From assembly GCF_050624435.1 (NCBI RefSeq), contig NC_134539.1:123115525-123179524 (forward strand): a stretch of 64,000 bases of DNA. Reading direction: 5' to 3'. Below are positions 1 through 10,720 of this stretch, piece after piece. The position numbers and the translations under genes were made by a program. This DNA is from Tenrec ecaudatus (taxonomy: Eukaryota; Chordata; Mammalia; Afrosoricida; Tenrecidae). Within the stretch, counting starts at the first letter, position 1; each line of letters begins with the position of its first letter. The notes beneath the pieces are model-generated. The model was not told the origin of the DNA and ran no database searches. It saw nothing but the letters and a program-made list of their open reading frames with translations.

Positions 1-864
1 TTGCTATTGGTTGCCATCAGTGGATCTCCACTCATAGGAATGCCCAGGGACAGAGACCTGGATTTTGCAGACCAATCTCAATGTTTACGAAAACCCAGGG
101 GGGGCAGGTATGATGGAATGGGGTGGGGGGTGGGATAGCCTCCACCAGTTAAACAATTTCCCCAAGGTCGCACTCCTAGAAAGGACCAAGGTCAGAATTT
201 TTAATCCTGCCCACACCCAAATGAACCTTTCTAAACCAGATAAGCCTTGCAGGGCTGCAGGCAGAAAGGATCCCAGAGAGAGGCTAATAAACCCACAGAC
301 AGGATTCCCAGGAAGAGGTCACAACAGACTAATCGTGAATGCAAAACAGAGAGGGCAGGGTCTGTGTGCTTTCATTGTAAATTGAGGTAGAAACAATCTT
401 AACTCGAAGGTGGGGCAATTGGAGATTAGACACATGAGAGATCTTTTTCAGTTCTCATAAAATTTTCTTTTTTGCTTTAAAACTACAGTCAAATGTGAAG
501 ATATCTTTCCCCTCTAAGAGTCTGAAATCCTGAAAAACAAATGAAGAGCCATGTAACAAAATTAAGGAAAACCACTGCTGGTGCATCAACCTGCACTCAC
601 AGTGACCCTATGTAGGGCTTCAGAGGCAGTAAGCCACAATGTGGGGAGGGGGTGGTCGCTGGCTGGAATGAGGGGGGGGGCGGAGCCTGCATAAGCAGCT
701 CCACACAATTTGTCCTGGATATGGACTATAGAAGGTACAAAACTTTCCCATTGCTGAGGGGTGCTGGATAACTTTTTCCCCCTTGAAAATGGGGGGGGGG
801 GGGTTAGCCCGAATAAGCTGGGAAACCTGTGCTGTAAATTTTTAGAAAAGATGGCGTCCAAAGG
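1..864. other. No recognised gene; decayed sequence with G-runs
   Basis: I see no exon or well-preserved repeat here. Pure G tracts occur at 672-680 (9 G) and 791-803 (13 G). A short segment near 585-615 ('cactcacagtgaccctatg') resembles a decayed antisense AfroSINE tail. Open frames in this stretch are short and have no recognisable protein motif. Confidence 0.5.
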
Positions 865-876
865 GCTTTGAGCCTC

Positions 877-950
877 TTACCCAACCAGAGCCACCTCACT
901 GATACCAAGTTCCAATTCAGTGACCTCTACAGGACAGTGGGACAGGGAGC
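877..950 (-). mobile_element. Decayed AfroSINE fragment (antisense)
   Basis: 'cactgataccaagttcca' followed by 'cagtgacctctacaggacag' matches, with many changes, the antisense tail of the AfroSINE ('cactgccatcgagtcgattc ... gaccctataggacag'). It is very degraded and could instead be part of the neighbouring RTE. Confidence 0.35.
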
Positions 951-964
951 TGCCAGAGGTTCAG

Positions 965-2070
965 TGGGATACAAAAGAGGCAATGGAATGGGGGATATCA
1001 TTACTGATTGTAGATGGGTCTTGGCTCATAGCAGAGAACAGCAGCAAGATGCTTACTGTGTCTCCCTGACTGCAAAGGCTCCATTGCATGGACCATCATA
1101 CACTGTACACAACTTTAGGAATGGGGATTCAGGAGTGCTTGCTTACGCTCATTCAGAATTTGCCCCTGGATCGAGGGCAGAACAAGGGCATGCTGCACAG
1201 CTGAAAATCAGGACAGGTGCACGTCAGTGCGGAATCCCCTCACCATACTTGTTCAATTGACATGCTGAGCAAAGCAGAGAAGCTAGGTTACATGAAGAAC
1301 GTGGTGGCATCAGGATCGGAGGGAGGCTTAGTCACAACCTGAGACACGCAGATGACACTACCTTGCTAGCTGAAATTGAGGACTTGAAGCACCTGATCAA
1401 GAATTGTAGCCCTCAGTATGGATTATAACTCCATATGAGGAAGACAACAATCCTCACAACTGGACCGTCAGGTAGCATCGTAATAAAAGGAGAAAAGGTT
1501 GAAGTTGACAGCTTGGATCCACAATCAATGCTCATGGAAGCAGCAGTCAAGAGATGAAAAGATGGATTATTGCATTAGATACATCTGCCGCACAGGACCT
1601 CTTTGGGATATTGAAAAGCAAGGATGTTACTTTGAGGACTAAACGTTTGCCTGACTCAGCCATGGTATTCTCAATTGCGTCACAGGCATGTGAGAGGTAA
1701 ACATGGAAGGAAGCATGTGAATGGTGGAGCTGGAGAAGAATGCTGAAAGTACCAGGGACTGATCTAGTGACAAGCTGATCTGTGTTGGAAGAAGGCCAGA
1801 GAGCTCCTTAGAGACAAGGTTGGCAAAACTTGGTGTTACCTACTTTGGACAACACGGAGACCAGTCCCTGGAGAAGCACATCATGTTTGGTCAAGAAAAA
1901 GGTCATCAAAAAAGAGTAAGGCCAATGACTAGAGGGATTGACACTGTGGCTGCATCAATGGGCTCAGGCACAGAACAATTGTGAGGATGGCACAGGACGG
2001 TTCTGTTCTGTGGTGTACAGGGTCACTATGGGTCGGAACCAACTTAACAATTAACACCAGGACAGAGTAG
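965..2070 (+). mobile_element. RTE (BovB-like) LINE relic, reverse transcriptase to 3' end
   Basis: This is a dead non-LTR retrotransposon in sense orientation. Translation in broken frames gives the RT palm with 'LRHADDTTLLAEIEDLK' (the catalytic YADD box, here HADD) near 1340-1390. It continues with 'MRKTTILTTG' and a C-terminal region with the tryptophan-rich 'vPWt' neighbourhood. The element ends in 'agggtcactatgggtcgg' followed by 'aacaattaacacc', the RTE-type 3' tail shared with AfroSINEs. Several stop codons and frameshifts interrupt it. The N-terminal endonuclease half is missing, so it is 5' truncated. RTE elements of this kind mobilise SINEs that copy their 3' end, which probably explains the abundance of AfroSINEs here. 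Confidence 0.8.
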
Positions 2071-2190
2071 AACTCTCCTTCGTGGGTTTCTGAGACTGGA
2101 TCTTTTTTTTAATATATATCATTTTATTCAGAGACTGAATCTTAAAGTCCAACAAGTAACCACTCTTGCCACCAGGGCACCAACAGTCAT
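2050..2190 (-). mobile_element. AfroSINE (antisense) with a tiny L1-like insertion
   Basis: 'ggacagagtagaactctcc' and 'gggtttctgagactg' are the antisense AfroSINE middle, and 'gtaaccactcttgccaccag' is its antisense 5' end. Bases 2105-2130 are foreign: a T-run followed by 'atcattttatt'. They are bracketed by 13-bp near-identical direct repeats at 2092-2104 and 2131-2143. Confidence 0.65.
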
Positions 2191-3015
2191 CAGAGCTCCT
2201 TTAAGTTAAACTAAATGCTATTTTAGATTTTGTTCTTAAATATACTTAATACATTAATATAGCAAATACTGAAAAGGGATTCATGTCTACCTTGTGGTCC
2301 ATTTGGTGGTGGGCAAACTGAGAGTGGGATTCCCAAGAAAGACCAAATCAGTAAAAAACAGATGAATATAACAGATGACACACAAAGGCGAGTAGAGTCA
2401 AAAATAGAGAGAAGGGACGGGAGACCCAAGATTGGTTTCTGACAGGGAGATAAACTACCACACCCCAGTGATTTCCCAACTTCAGACATGTGTGCAACTG
2501 GCTACTTTGGGAAAACCTGGAAGTGAATTGTCAGCTGGCCTGGGAATTGCCTCACTTTGGAGGACTCCAGTTAGCCAGGCCATTAGCTATTGCTCACAGA
2601 CATCCAGCCTTCTTCCCATCTTTCCTGGGCACACTCAACCCTACCCACCCTGCTCCCTCTAGGCTTCCCCAGGCAGTTTCTGGCTGTTTGATTTCTCCTT
2701 ATCTCCAACTTCCCCAAAGCCCACCTACTTTCCTTATCTCTGTCCTGAGTCCCTCAGCTCTTTCACCTTGTCCTCTGGCTATTTATACATAGGCCCTTAT
2801 CACTTCTATTTGAACTCACTAGGGCAGGGTCTAGATCTTAACTCATCACATTTCCCCAAGGGCTTACTATCTGCTGTTGAGTGATTATTACCCAGGAAAA
2901 TACACCAAAGCCAAGGTTGAGTCTTAAGCCCCGGGCAGAGGTTTAGACTAGGAATGTCTGCTCCAAGGCTGTGCTCCCTTGGGTCCAGGTACTTCTAAAA
3001 TAAGGCCACTATGCT
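2191..3015. other. No recognised gene; possible ancient L2-like stretch
   Basis: No exon signature is visible. The pyrimidine-rich text at about 2640-2840 ('cctcagctctttcaccttgt', 'gaactcactagggcagggtct') faintly resembles the 3' part of an L2 LINE, but too weakly to call. Confidence 0.35.
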
Positions 3016-3019
3016 CAAT

Positions 3020-3365
3020 ATGGAAGACCTTAGAATTGCGGGGCTGGTGAAGAAGACTGAAAGTACCCTGGACTGCCAAAAGAACAAGCAAGTCTGTCTG
3101 GGAAGGACAGGCAGAAAGCTCTTTTAGAGGCCAGGACTTTGTCTTACTTACTTTGGACGTGTTAGGGGGACAGACCAGTCCCCGGAGAAAGATATCAGCT
3201 TGACAGTGTGAAAGAGAAAAGTAGGGCAGTGAAAAAGAGAAAGACAAGTGGCTGTGTGCATGGGTTCAGACCTAAGACCAATTTTGGAGACAGCACAGGC
3301 CCAGGCAGTGCTGCCTTCTGTTCTACACGGGGTCGGAACCGATGTTCCATACAGTGAACACATCT
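3020..3365 (+). mobile_element. RTE LINE 3' fragment
   Basis: This is the C-terminal end and 3' tail of an RTE element in sense orientation. It contains 'ctgaaagtaccctggactgc', 'tactttggacgtgtt', 'accagtccccggagaaagat' and a closing 'cacggggtcggaaccgatg'. The same landmarks occur in the RTE copies at 965-2070 and 26290-26600. No intact frame remains. Confidence 0.7.
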
Positions 3366-4618
3366 CCAAGAGCTTGGCTGCGACTTGGCAGCACCGGTTT
3401 GCTATATGGAGTCAGGCCTGCCTTTCCTGCCAAGAAACAGGGCAGGGGCACCGCAGGCACCACCGGCTGTCTGCCCTAACCAACTGCACTCTCAGGACTG
3501 TGGGGAAGGTCTGACTTTCTTGACTTGACTGACCTTCCCAGGAGGGAGTTAGCACAAGTCTGTTGACCCAGACAAAAGGAAATGCAGGTTGCGATGTGGC
3601 ACCCCACACTGGCAGGACTCTCTTCTTTGCCCACTATTGAGATATGTTAGGGATGACTCCAGGAGTTGGCCTTTTTCTAAAATGAACATGAGAAAGAGTA
3701 TGGTATATAGTCTGCTCTTTGGCCTAATTAGTCATGTACTAAGCAAGGCCCCTTTGCATGCTAAGGCCTCCATTTGTATCTCCAACATTTCACTAAACTA
3801 GATCTTAATACTCGAACTTGCTAAGAGGCAATGAATGAGGTCATTAACTTGAAATTAATGAAAATAAAAATCACAAGGCTAATAAATACTGGGGGGAGGG
3901 GGAGAGATTTACACTCAAGGCCCTAGGCAGTTACTAAAAGTAAGCCACAAATTTGGCTCTGTGCTTCCTGGCAGCCAGTGCAAAAAGGGAAATATGAGCA
4001 GTCATAAATCACCAGTGTCCACAAAGAAAAAAAGCATACCCGTTCCATGTGAGAAGCAATGCTTTTCCTGACACTTGGTTATGAAAGAAGCTTCAGCCTG
4101 GAATCTCTTAAAGGGGAGGTTGAAGTCATCAGCAACATAAATCCAGAGAAGAAACAAAGAAACAAGCTACAAAAAGCCATTTCTGACCGTTCCACTCCAT
4201 GGAAGCAAAGGTCAGGACAAGGAAGCTTATCTCGGTGAAAACCATCCGGGAAGGACTGGGACTGAGATAATAAAGCCCAAGCAAGCAGCCTTCAGTAGGC
4301 CTCTTTAATCCATGGGCGAAACCAGGATTGATTAGCGGGGGTAGGTAGACAACACATCCTTTCAAAACCTCCCGTAAATATTATTTCTTCCAACGGGTAT
4401 TTGTTCAGAGCTGGGCAGCAGTCAGCTTCTCAATTAGATGATCTTTAAATTCCATTCCAGTTCTGATAGAGTGAAGTGATATTTTTGGTCTTTATTTAAG
4501 ATCTGATCATTACCACTACCACCGCCTATCTCTAACCAACTCAAAATCAGTAGATCCGGCACTTGTCCCAGCCAGCCAGCCAGCAAGGAGAAGCCATTTA
4601 TGAATGTGTTTGTTGCTG
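3366..4618. other. Apparently unique, non-coding
   Basis: I recognise neither repeats nor exons. The stretch is mildly AT-rich. Frames of 60-90 codons on both strands lack recognisable motifs and splice context. Confidence 0.4.
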
Positions 4619-4619
4619 A

Positions 4620-4800
4620 CAAGGAGCACTGAGTGTATCTTACTTAGATGCCAGGCTCTGTGCCAAGTGTTTACCCTGCATTCTCTCATTTAATCCTCCC
4701 ATCACCCTGTGTGATAGGACGGACAGTAGTCCCATTTGACAAATAAGGAACAAAGACTTTGAGGATTTTAGTAAACTGTCTACCATCGCAGAGCTAATTT
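4620..4800 (+). mobile_element. MIR SINE
   Basis: 'gccaggctctgtgccaagtg' followed by 'cattctctcatttaatcctc', then 'acaaataaggaacaaagact', matches the MIR core and its 'pick-up' half in order. This is an ancient pan-mammalian SINE and is diverged accordingly. Confidence 0.8.
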
Positions 4801-4819
4801 ATACTGGTCTTTTGGACTC

Positions 4820-5000
4820 TTAGGAGCCCTGGTGGTTACGAGTTTGGGTGGAGATCTGTAAGGTCATCAGTTCGAAACCAGAAGCCCCTCTGTGATGGGG
4901 CTTTGCACTCCTGTAAGGAATCCCCTCAAAAAAAACCCCAGGGCAGTTCTGTCCTGCATTACTGAGAGGATTCCATGAGTCAGAACTGACTCACTGGATC
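4820..5000 (+). mobile_element. AfroSINE
   Basis: It starts 'taggagccctggtggttacg', passes through the RNA polymerase III B-box-like 'ggtcatcagttcgaaacca' and 'cagggcagttctgtcctgc', and ends 'gagtcagaactgactcactgg'. Order and orientation match the other AfroSINEs in the window. Confidence 0.85.
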
Positions 5001-5131
5001 TCCAAGTCCAGGCTCTTAGCTTTGCCTACGGTGTCTGCTAATACTAAGAAAATTAGATTATGGATTGAATATCAGAGAAAACCAACAGGGAGGCCTGGAA
5101 TACGGCTTCCCGTGCAGCAAGAACTGTTCAT

Positions 5132-5253
5132 GAAAACCACGACCTGATGGTAACCAATGTCCAAATGTGCTCGACACAATGGATGGATGGATGGTGATCA
5201 GAGTTGTACGAGCCCCAATAGAATGATTTATAAAAAATCTAAAAGAAAACCAC
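5132..5253 (+). mobile_element. Short L1-type 3' end with 9-bp target duplication
   Basis: A 104-bp insert (5141-5244) holds only the last part of the lineage-specific LINE: 'caaatgtgctcgacacaatg', 'gatggatggatggtgatcag' and 'gttgtacgagccccaataga', then an A-rich tail. The 9-bp sequence gaaaaccac flanks it at 5132-5140 and 5245-5253, as expected from target-primed reverse transcription. Confidence 0.75.
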
Positions 5254-5554
5254 TACCTCCGCACCCAAAAAACCGAAAGCTGGGACTTTTTCAGAGATTT
5301 GAAGGCTCTAGGAAACAAAGGGATGACAAACACCATGGGAAGCAGAACTCCTGGAACAAAGTATAATTCGAAAGGACCCCTGTCCTTGGGCCCATGTGGG
5401 GGGAATGAAAAGTGCTTCCCACTCTGTAGACTGTAGGCCTCGGCTCTTGCAAGTCATTCATTCAACCATTCGTGCACTCAACGGCTCCACACAGGCCCTG
5501 CGGTCACCAGGTAGCAAGACCGAGCCACTCACTCACTGGGCCTCCAACTGAGCA
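5254..5554. other. No recognised feature
   Basis: I identify no exon or repeat. The stretch contains simple 'tcattcattcaaccattc' text near 5452-5470. Confidence 0.35.
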
Positions 5555-5940
5555 AACAAAAACACGAAAAAACCAAAACCCATGTATTGTTCTCCAGTCA
5601 ATTTCAAACCATGACTATAGGACAGAGTAGAGCTGCCCCATCAGATTCCCACGGCAGCGGTTCCAACCCCCCAACTAACCCCCTAACTACTCCTCAGGAG
5701 AAAGACCACGCTGTCTGCCCTCACCAAGATTTACAGTTCCTTGGACTTGATAGCATTACCAACCAAGCGATTCACCACTGCGCCTCACCGGGGCTCCTTC
5801 GAGCAAACCAAAACTAAACGCAGCACCGACGGACCCACGGACCCACCAATGGAGCCGCTTCCTACTCAGAGCAGCCCCATAGAGTCGTCTAAAGCTGTAG
5901 GACCTGCAGAGAGGCTCGCCTTTGCCCTTCGGAGATGACT
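5555..5940 (-). mobile_element. Cluster of fragmented AfroSINEs
   Basis: Antisense tail pieces occur at 5575-5655 ('actataggacagagtagagc') and about 5845-5935 ('gcttcctactcagagcagcc'). An antisense 5' end lies at about 5755-5800 ('ccactgcgcctcaccggggc'), and a sense-oriented middle at 5655-5740 ('actcctcaggagaaagacca'). The mixture of orientations indicates at least two insertions, one inside another. Confidence 0.55.
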
Positions 5941-6590
5941 TGCTACTACCAGTCCAACGCTTACCTGACAGTGCCGTGCGGACTCCTCTCCAGCAAACAA
6001 CTGACTCCCTTTCTCCGTTAGAAGCTGAGCACGTCCCTGCCACTCTGCCACCGCTCAGCCCTTTAGCAAACAGGCCTGTCTTGAGATGGCTTTTAAGTGA
6101 TTTGAAGAGCAAGGGCTTTTGGGAGAACTGATAAAGGTTCAGGGCCGCAGGCGGGGGAATCTTAATAAGTGATGGGGAGGGGCGAAGACCCTGGTGAGTG
6201 AGAGAAGCCAAGCAAAAACCATCAGAAAGGAGGGTGGGGGAGGTATTCGGGAAGAGGAACTGAGTGGATTAGCAAGGCAGGAAGGGCAGTGTGGCTGGCA
6301 TAAAGGAGGCAAGAAGGGGACAGGTACCAGGTGAGGTGGGAGGCCTTGGGGGAGTGCAGGCAATGGCTAAGGGAGAAATTGGATTGTGGCTCAAGGGCAA
6401 AGGGAAGCAGCAGAAAGGTTGTTAACTAGAAAGCAGCATGATCTGATTTAGATGGTGTAAGCCCTCAGGGGTCTTATCTACAGCATCCAGGGAAATTTCC
6501 GTAGGAGCTAAGCCAATCAACCAAACCATCAAACCTGTGGCTGTGGAACTGACAGCCACTCTCTATGTCCACCTATGCTCAAGGGGCCCC
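5941..6590. other. Purine-rich, apparently non-coding
   Basis: Bases 6130-6400 are strongly purine-rich on the + strand ('ggaggcaagaagggg'). Open frames here exist on several strands at once and show no family motif. I recognise no repeat. Confidence 0.4.
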
Positions 6591-6594
6591 TCTG

Positions 6595-6790
6595 TGAGCC
6601 CTGATGGGATCGTGGATTATGGGTTGGGCTGCTAATCTCCAGGTCAGCAGTTCAAAACTATCAGCTGCACTGCAGGAGAAGGATGGGACTGTCTACTGAC
6701 TCCCGGAAACCCACAGGGGCAGTTGCACCCTATCTACCCTGTCCTACAGGGTCACTATGAGTCCAATGGACTCGACGTTGTTGTTTATGG
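6595..6790 (+). mobile_element. AfroSINE
   Basis: Landmarks in order are 'gagccctgatgggatcgtgg', 'ggtcagcagttcaaaactat', 'ggggcagttgcaccctatct' and 'gtcctacagggtcactatga', closing with 'ggactcgacgttgttgttta'. It is full length or nearly so, with moderate decay. Confidence 0.85.
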
Positions 6791-7077
6791 TCAACCCTCA
6801 GGGTTACATCCGTGGCACCTGAGAAAAATTTTGTTAGGGGCTGATTAAAACCCTCGGCTGTGAGCAGACTGAGAACCACCCTCTAGGACCCCCCCTAATC
6901 TCCACAGGGTCTCCCAGGATGTAAATATTTATGAAAGCAGACCGGCTCAGTATTCTCAGGAGGAGCAGGTAGTAGTGAGATGCACCAACCTTTGGGTTAG
7001 CCGGCCAAACTACGTATCACCTTCTGTGAAGGACAGCTGAGGCACCCAGGAACTGTCAGCCCTGCCACATGGAGCCT
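6791..7077. other. No recognised feature
   Basis: The short text 'agactgagaaccaccctcta' near 6866-6885 resembles a hAT terminal repeat, but no partner end is visible. Nothing else is recognised. Confidence 0.3.
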
Positions 7078-7258
7078 GGGGCGCCCAGGTGACAAGGCTT
7101 ACAAGCTCAGTTACTAAGCCATAGGTTCAAGCCCACCAGCTGCTTTGTGGAAGAGAAGAGCAGGTGACCTGCCCCTCTACAGGTGACCCCCTAGGGGAAA
7201 CCCTGTGGGGCAGTTCTACTGAGTTCTAGAGCGTTGCTGAGAACCAATGGCACACAAC
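7078..7258 (+). mobile_element. AfroSINE (old copy)
   Basis: 'cataggttcaagcccaccag', 'gctgctttgtggaagagaag' and 'ctgtggggcagttctactga' follow the AfroSINE order. The tail 'aatggcacacaacaaaatgc' resembles the RTE-derived 3' end. Confidence 0.7.
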
Positions 7259-9640
7259 AAAATGCTTTCAGCTGCTGGACTTGGTATTCCGAGTCCTAGC
7301 TTCCCATCACCGGAGGCTAACGTCCAAATAGGTACTTCCTCTCCCCTTTCAGCCTATGAAAATACAACTTTCAGGACACCCCCGTGGCGCCGGAGGAACA
7401 CTAGTGAAAAGCTTAAAGCATTTACCATTGGCATATATCCTGCCACTTGTGTCCCACCTGGGCATCCTCAGTCTTTTCTCAGCTTGTCCTCACCTTGTTC
7501 CTCCCGAATCGCTCATTCTTTTCTTTGTCCATGTGCTCAGAACTAAACGTTCAGGATGTGGGCTGCTTGGCCACACTGAGCATTATGGGTGTTCATTTAA
7601 ACACCCCTATCTACAGTTAAGGTTCCCTCATAAAGACACGCTTCTGGCAAGAAGCGAGGCAGTTGCACCTGAATGTGGATAACTTAAAGAGTCCGTTCTG
7701 AAGCTAAATTGCAGCTTTGATCAACTCAGTGAAATGTCTTCTACCAACATGTTTGGACACAGTTCCCCGAGGGAAAAACACAAAGCATGGCTGCATCAGG
7801 TGCGCGTGTTTGGGTCAGAAGGGAAGAGGAAGCAGCCTCAAACACCGGAGAACGACCAAGATACACGTGCAGGGTGGTGACAGAAGAAAAAGCAGGCCTG
7901 GGTAGGCAAGGAGGTGTGGGAACTTGTGCTTCTACTTCTAGACCATAGAACACCGGGCTTCCTGTGCTCAAAACAAAGACACCCGGCTGCCCTTCCCCCA
8001 GGCTGCACTCCCAAATACCCAGGTATGAAAAGAAGCAAGGTTAACCCTTTCTCAGACGGTCCAGTTGGTAACACCCCAGGCATAACTATGCCCACTGGCT
8101 CGAAGCTTTTCAAATCATTAAAACGGGTGAAAATTCCCTTCTGTCTTTGAATTCATCAGCAATTCGCCTGCCCCCCACCACCACCCCCACGCACCTAGAT
8201 GCAGTAGTATCCTAACAGCAGTCCTCCAATGAGGTGTGTGATGTAGGGCGGCTGTCTCCCAGCCTTGACTGGCAGGACTGGCAGCTGCCACACTGTGGGT
8301 CTCACCCCAGACCCAAGCTTTTGCATGTCATATCCCAGTTAATGCTCTTCATTGTTCTTGGCTCCCAATTCCTGCAGGGGCAGGGTTTCTTATCAAGCAT
8401 CAGCCCCACAATCCCTTGGCCCACTCTTAAAAATGCAGATTTCTTGTGTCCCACTGGGCACAACATCTCTGGATCAGCCATTTTTAAACAGTACTAAGCT
8501 TAAGGACCTCTGCCCTGGAGAACTGTTTCTCAAACTGAGTGGCATGATCTCTTGGGCCAGGAAATCAACCTAAGGGGGGAGGGCCCGCTGGAGATTGTGG
8601 TGGTTACATTTCAGAGCCTACCACAGCAGTGAGTGGCAGCTTCGGGGGAGTGGCGGCTTCAGCTGGTACCTGTGCGCAGGGGTGTCAAACTAGGCTCTCT
8701 CACTACGGATCCCAAAGAAAGTTGAAAAATCACTCTCTTGAAGGCAAGAAGGAAAATACATGCTGTTTATTTTCCACTCTCCAGCCCTAACCTCAAACTT
8801 CTTGATTTTAGTTCAAGTACAGAGATAACAAGACCATTCAGGAAATACTGTTAGCAACTCCTAAACTGATAAGGCAAAGTGTGGACCCCACTTCCTTCTC
8901 CTCGGGACTGGGGGTGGGGGTGAGGGTGAATAGAGGATGGTGCCAAAGGGATGTTTGCACAGCTCCCCTAAAGCTGGTCCTGCTCCCCCAGCAAAGCACT
9001 TGCAGCCACTCAGATCGCTGGTAAGCATGAAACTGCTCCTTTTCAGATACAAGGCTCAGCACAAGGGCGAAGGAAAGGAGGGGAGAGAACGCACAGATGA
9101 TGGGGCCTGGTGGCAGGGACCAGGTGAAAGGGATGGGTGATCCAAGCCTCGGACCACCGGCTCTGTAACTCCAGCCTTGAAATCAAGCCCCACCCAGAGC
9201 CAAGTAGGCACTACCTGGGGCAAGCCCCTTTACTTCTCCACCCCCACTCCTGGCTTTGCACCTCGGATCACCTGTGGGGTAGGAGGCTCGCAGCCCTGGG
9301 GCTGGGCTGCACACCCTATAGGACTAGAAGGTGGGGGTGGGATGTCTGGTTAGCCTCAGCCTTGCGAGAGGAAAAGCCTCGCGGGAAGGGCACAAGGCTC
9401 CCAGAAAGCAAGGAGAGCGAGCCAACAAGGAGACCAGGAAACCGAAGCCCAGCCAACGCTCAGGAGCCGTCCTCGTGCTGACCAGCCGCGGCGGGCTGTT
9501 GGGTGGGTCGGCTGCACTCGGAACAGAGAACACTGGAGAAGGCGCTCACTTGGCTTTTTAACTCCAGCGGCTAAAAGGATGAAGACAGAGGTGGTAGGAC
9601 CCTGGGCCAGAGGTCCAAGTGAACATATTCCAGTCTCCCC
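7259..9640. other. Largely repeat-free flank of the CpG island
   Basis: Over 2.3 kb I recognise no SINE, LINE or LTR, which is unusual for this window and typical of sequence near a promoter. There is no confident exon: frames of 60-115 codons are scattered on both strands without conserved motifs. G+C rises steadily after about 9130. Confidence 0.5.
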
Positions 9641-10064
9641 ACCCCCTTCCCCCGCCTGCCCCGCTAAGAGGCAGGACCTCCAGAGGTGGTCAGCGGCCAC
9701 AGAAGGGAAATTTGGAGGAAAGAGCGCCGGTGTCCGGGAGGGGCTCTCAGGAGGGCTTCATCCAGACGAGCAGGGCAACTCGTGCCCACCCCCCGGGCAA
9801 GGGCACCGGGGAGGCGCCGGGCACGATCTCCGCGACTGCACTCTCAGGAGGCTCCGGTCCACCAGGATTCCCCGTCGAGGTCCCAGGAGGGCGTCCCCAG
9901 GCCCCCGCGGGGGGGACGTGCACTAGGAAGCTGCGCCCTGGTCCGCCGCCGACCCCCGCCCAGCCGCGCGCGGCAGCCTTGCCCGGTCCCTCTCCCGGGT
10001 CCCCGAAGGCGACCCCGGGCCAGCGTAGTCCGCGCCGCTCCGCGGGGAGCCGGGCGCCCGGCAG

Positions 10065-10089
10065 TGTTTGTAAACAAACCGATCACGTG
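10065..10089. promoter_or_regulatory. Overlapping FOX sites next to an E-box
   Basis: 'tgtttgtaaacaaac' at 10065-10079 holds forkhead-type core motifs in both orientations (TGTTTGT, and GTAAACA read as TGTTTAC). Five bases downstream is CACGTG at 10084-10089, in the context 'atcacgtggc' favoured by USF/MiT-family bHLH-Zip factors. It is an AT-rich motif embedded in nearly pure GC. That factors bind here is inference. Confidence 0.5.
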
Positions 10090-10291
10090 GCGCGGCGGCC
10101 GCTCCCCGCCCCCCCCCACCGGGACCCCCGGCGGGACCCGCCGCGCAGGGCGCAGGGCGCGGGGCGCGGGGGGGGGGGGTGGCGCGCGCTCCGCGGGAGC
10201 CGGGCGGGGAAGCCCGCGCGCGGCCAGCGGCCCCGCACCCGTGCTGTCAGCGAGCCCCACGCCCCCGCGCGCCGCGCGCCCGCCCGCTCAC

Positions 10292-10480
10292 CCGGCTGCA
10301 GGCTGCTGCGTCCCGCCAGCGCTGGGCTCGGCTCCGCGGGGGTGCGCGGCGACGAAGGACCGCCCGCCTGGAACCCGCGCTCCGGGCGCGCTCTTAAAGC
10401 CACAGTCGCCGCCGCCGCCGCCGCTCCGCATCCCTCCGGGTCTGGGCCGGGGGCTGCACCGTGACAGACGCGCCCCCGCG
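10292..10480 (-). other. Candidate first exon (minus strand) of an unidentified gene
   Basis: On the minus strand the text ...cagcctgcagccgg|gtgagc... puts a strong 5' splice site after base 10292. An inverted CCAAT box lies at 10555-10559. At the usual 60-100 bp spacing it would place transcription start near 10460-10490. A possible ATG at 10431-10429 opens a frame of about 46 codons (MRSGGGGGDCGF...) up to the donor, rich in Gly, Ala and Pro. The exon may equally be 5' untranslated. No downstream exon is recognised between here and base 1, so intron 1 would exceed 10 kb or the next exon is too short to see. Confidence that some exon lies here is moderate; the coding assignment is weak. Confidence 0.4.
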
Positions 10481-10554
10481 CCTATCCCCTCCGCTCGGCA
10501 CCTAGCAACACGCCGCGGGTTGGCCAGGCACGGCCGCAGCCCATCTCCGGCGAG

Positions 10555-10562
10555 CCAATCAG
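10555..10562. promoter_or_regulatory. NF-Y (CCAAT) box
   Basis: CCAATCAG sits in 'cgagccaatcagcgg'. The extended CCAATCA form fits the NF-Y consensus. It lies 60-100 bp upstream of the inferred minus-strand start in inverted orientation, where such boxes commonly work in TATA-less promoters. Confidence 0.55.
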
Positions 10563-10720
10563 CGGAGGACGGAACTCCGCCCCTGCTTCCCCTACCGCCC
10601 ACCCCCTACCCCTCGGCTCGGCTGGGCTCGGCTGGGCTTGGCCCGGCTAGGGTGCGGGGAGTGGAGCGAGCGTGGACTGGTCCCCTCCGAGGCACCCGGG
10701 GCGGGGTCTAACCGGACGGC

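Larger units (their letters stand above)
9690..10720. promoter_or_regulatory. CpG island, probable gene promoter
   Basis: This is the only CpG-dense block in the window, with runs such as 'gcgcgcggcagccttgcccg', 'ggcgcggcggccgctccccg' and a G-run near 10171. It has no TATA box. It contains an NF-Y-type CCAATCAG at 10555-10562, several GC boxes and a FOX plus E-box composite at 10065-10089. Islands of about 1 kb that survive CpG decay are normally promoters of germline-active or housekeeping genes. A minus-strand splice donor at 10290-10291 suggests transcription leftwards, while bidirectional transcription is also possible. I do not recognise the gene. Confidence 0.8.

Noticed and set aside
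6860..6890. 'gactgagaaccaccctct' as an additional hAT terminal repeat
   Set aside because: No opposite end or 8-bp duplication could be found, and the match is too short.
9619..10711. Open frames of 281 and 341 codons (+ strand) and 138 codons (- strand) in the GC-rich block
   Set aside because: Several frames on both strands are open at once, the translations are Pro/Arg/Ala/Gly-rich without domains, and the cause is the scarcity of A/T stop codons in a CpG island.
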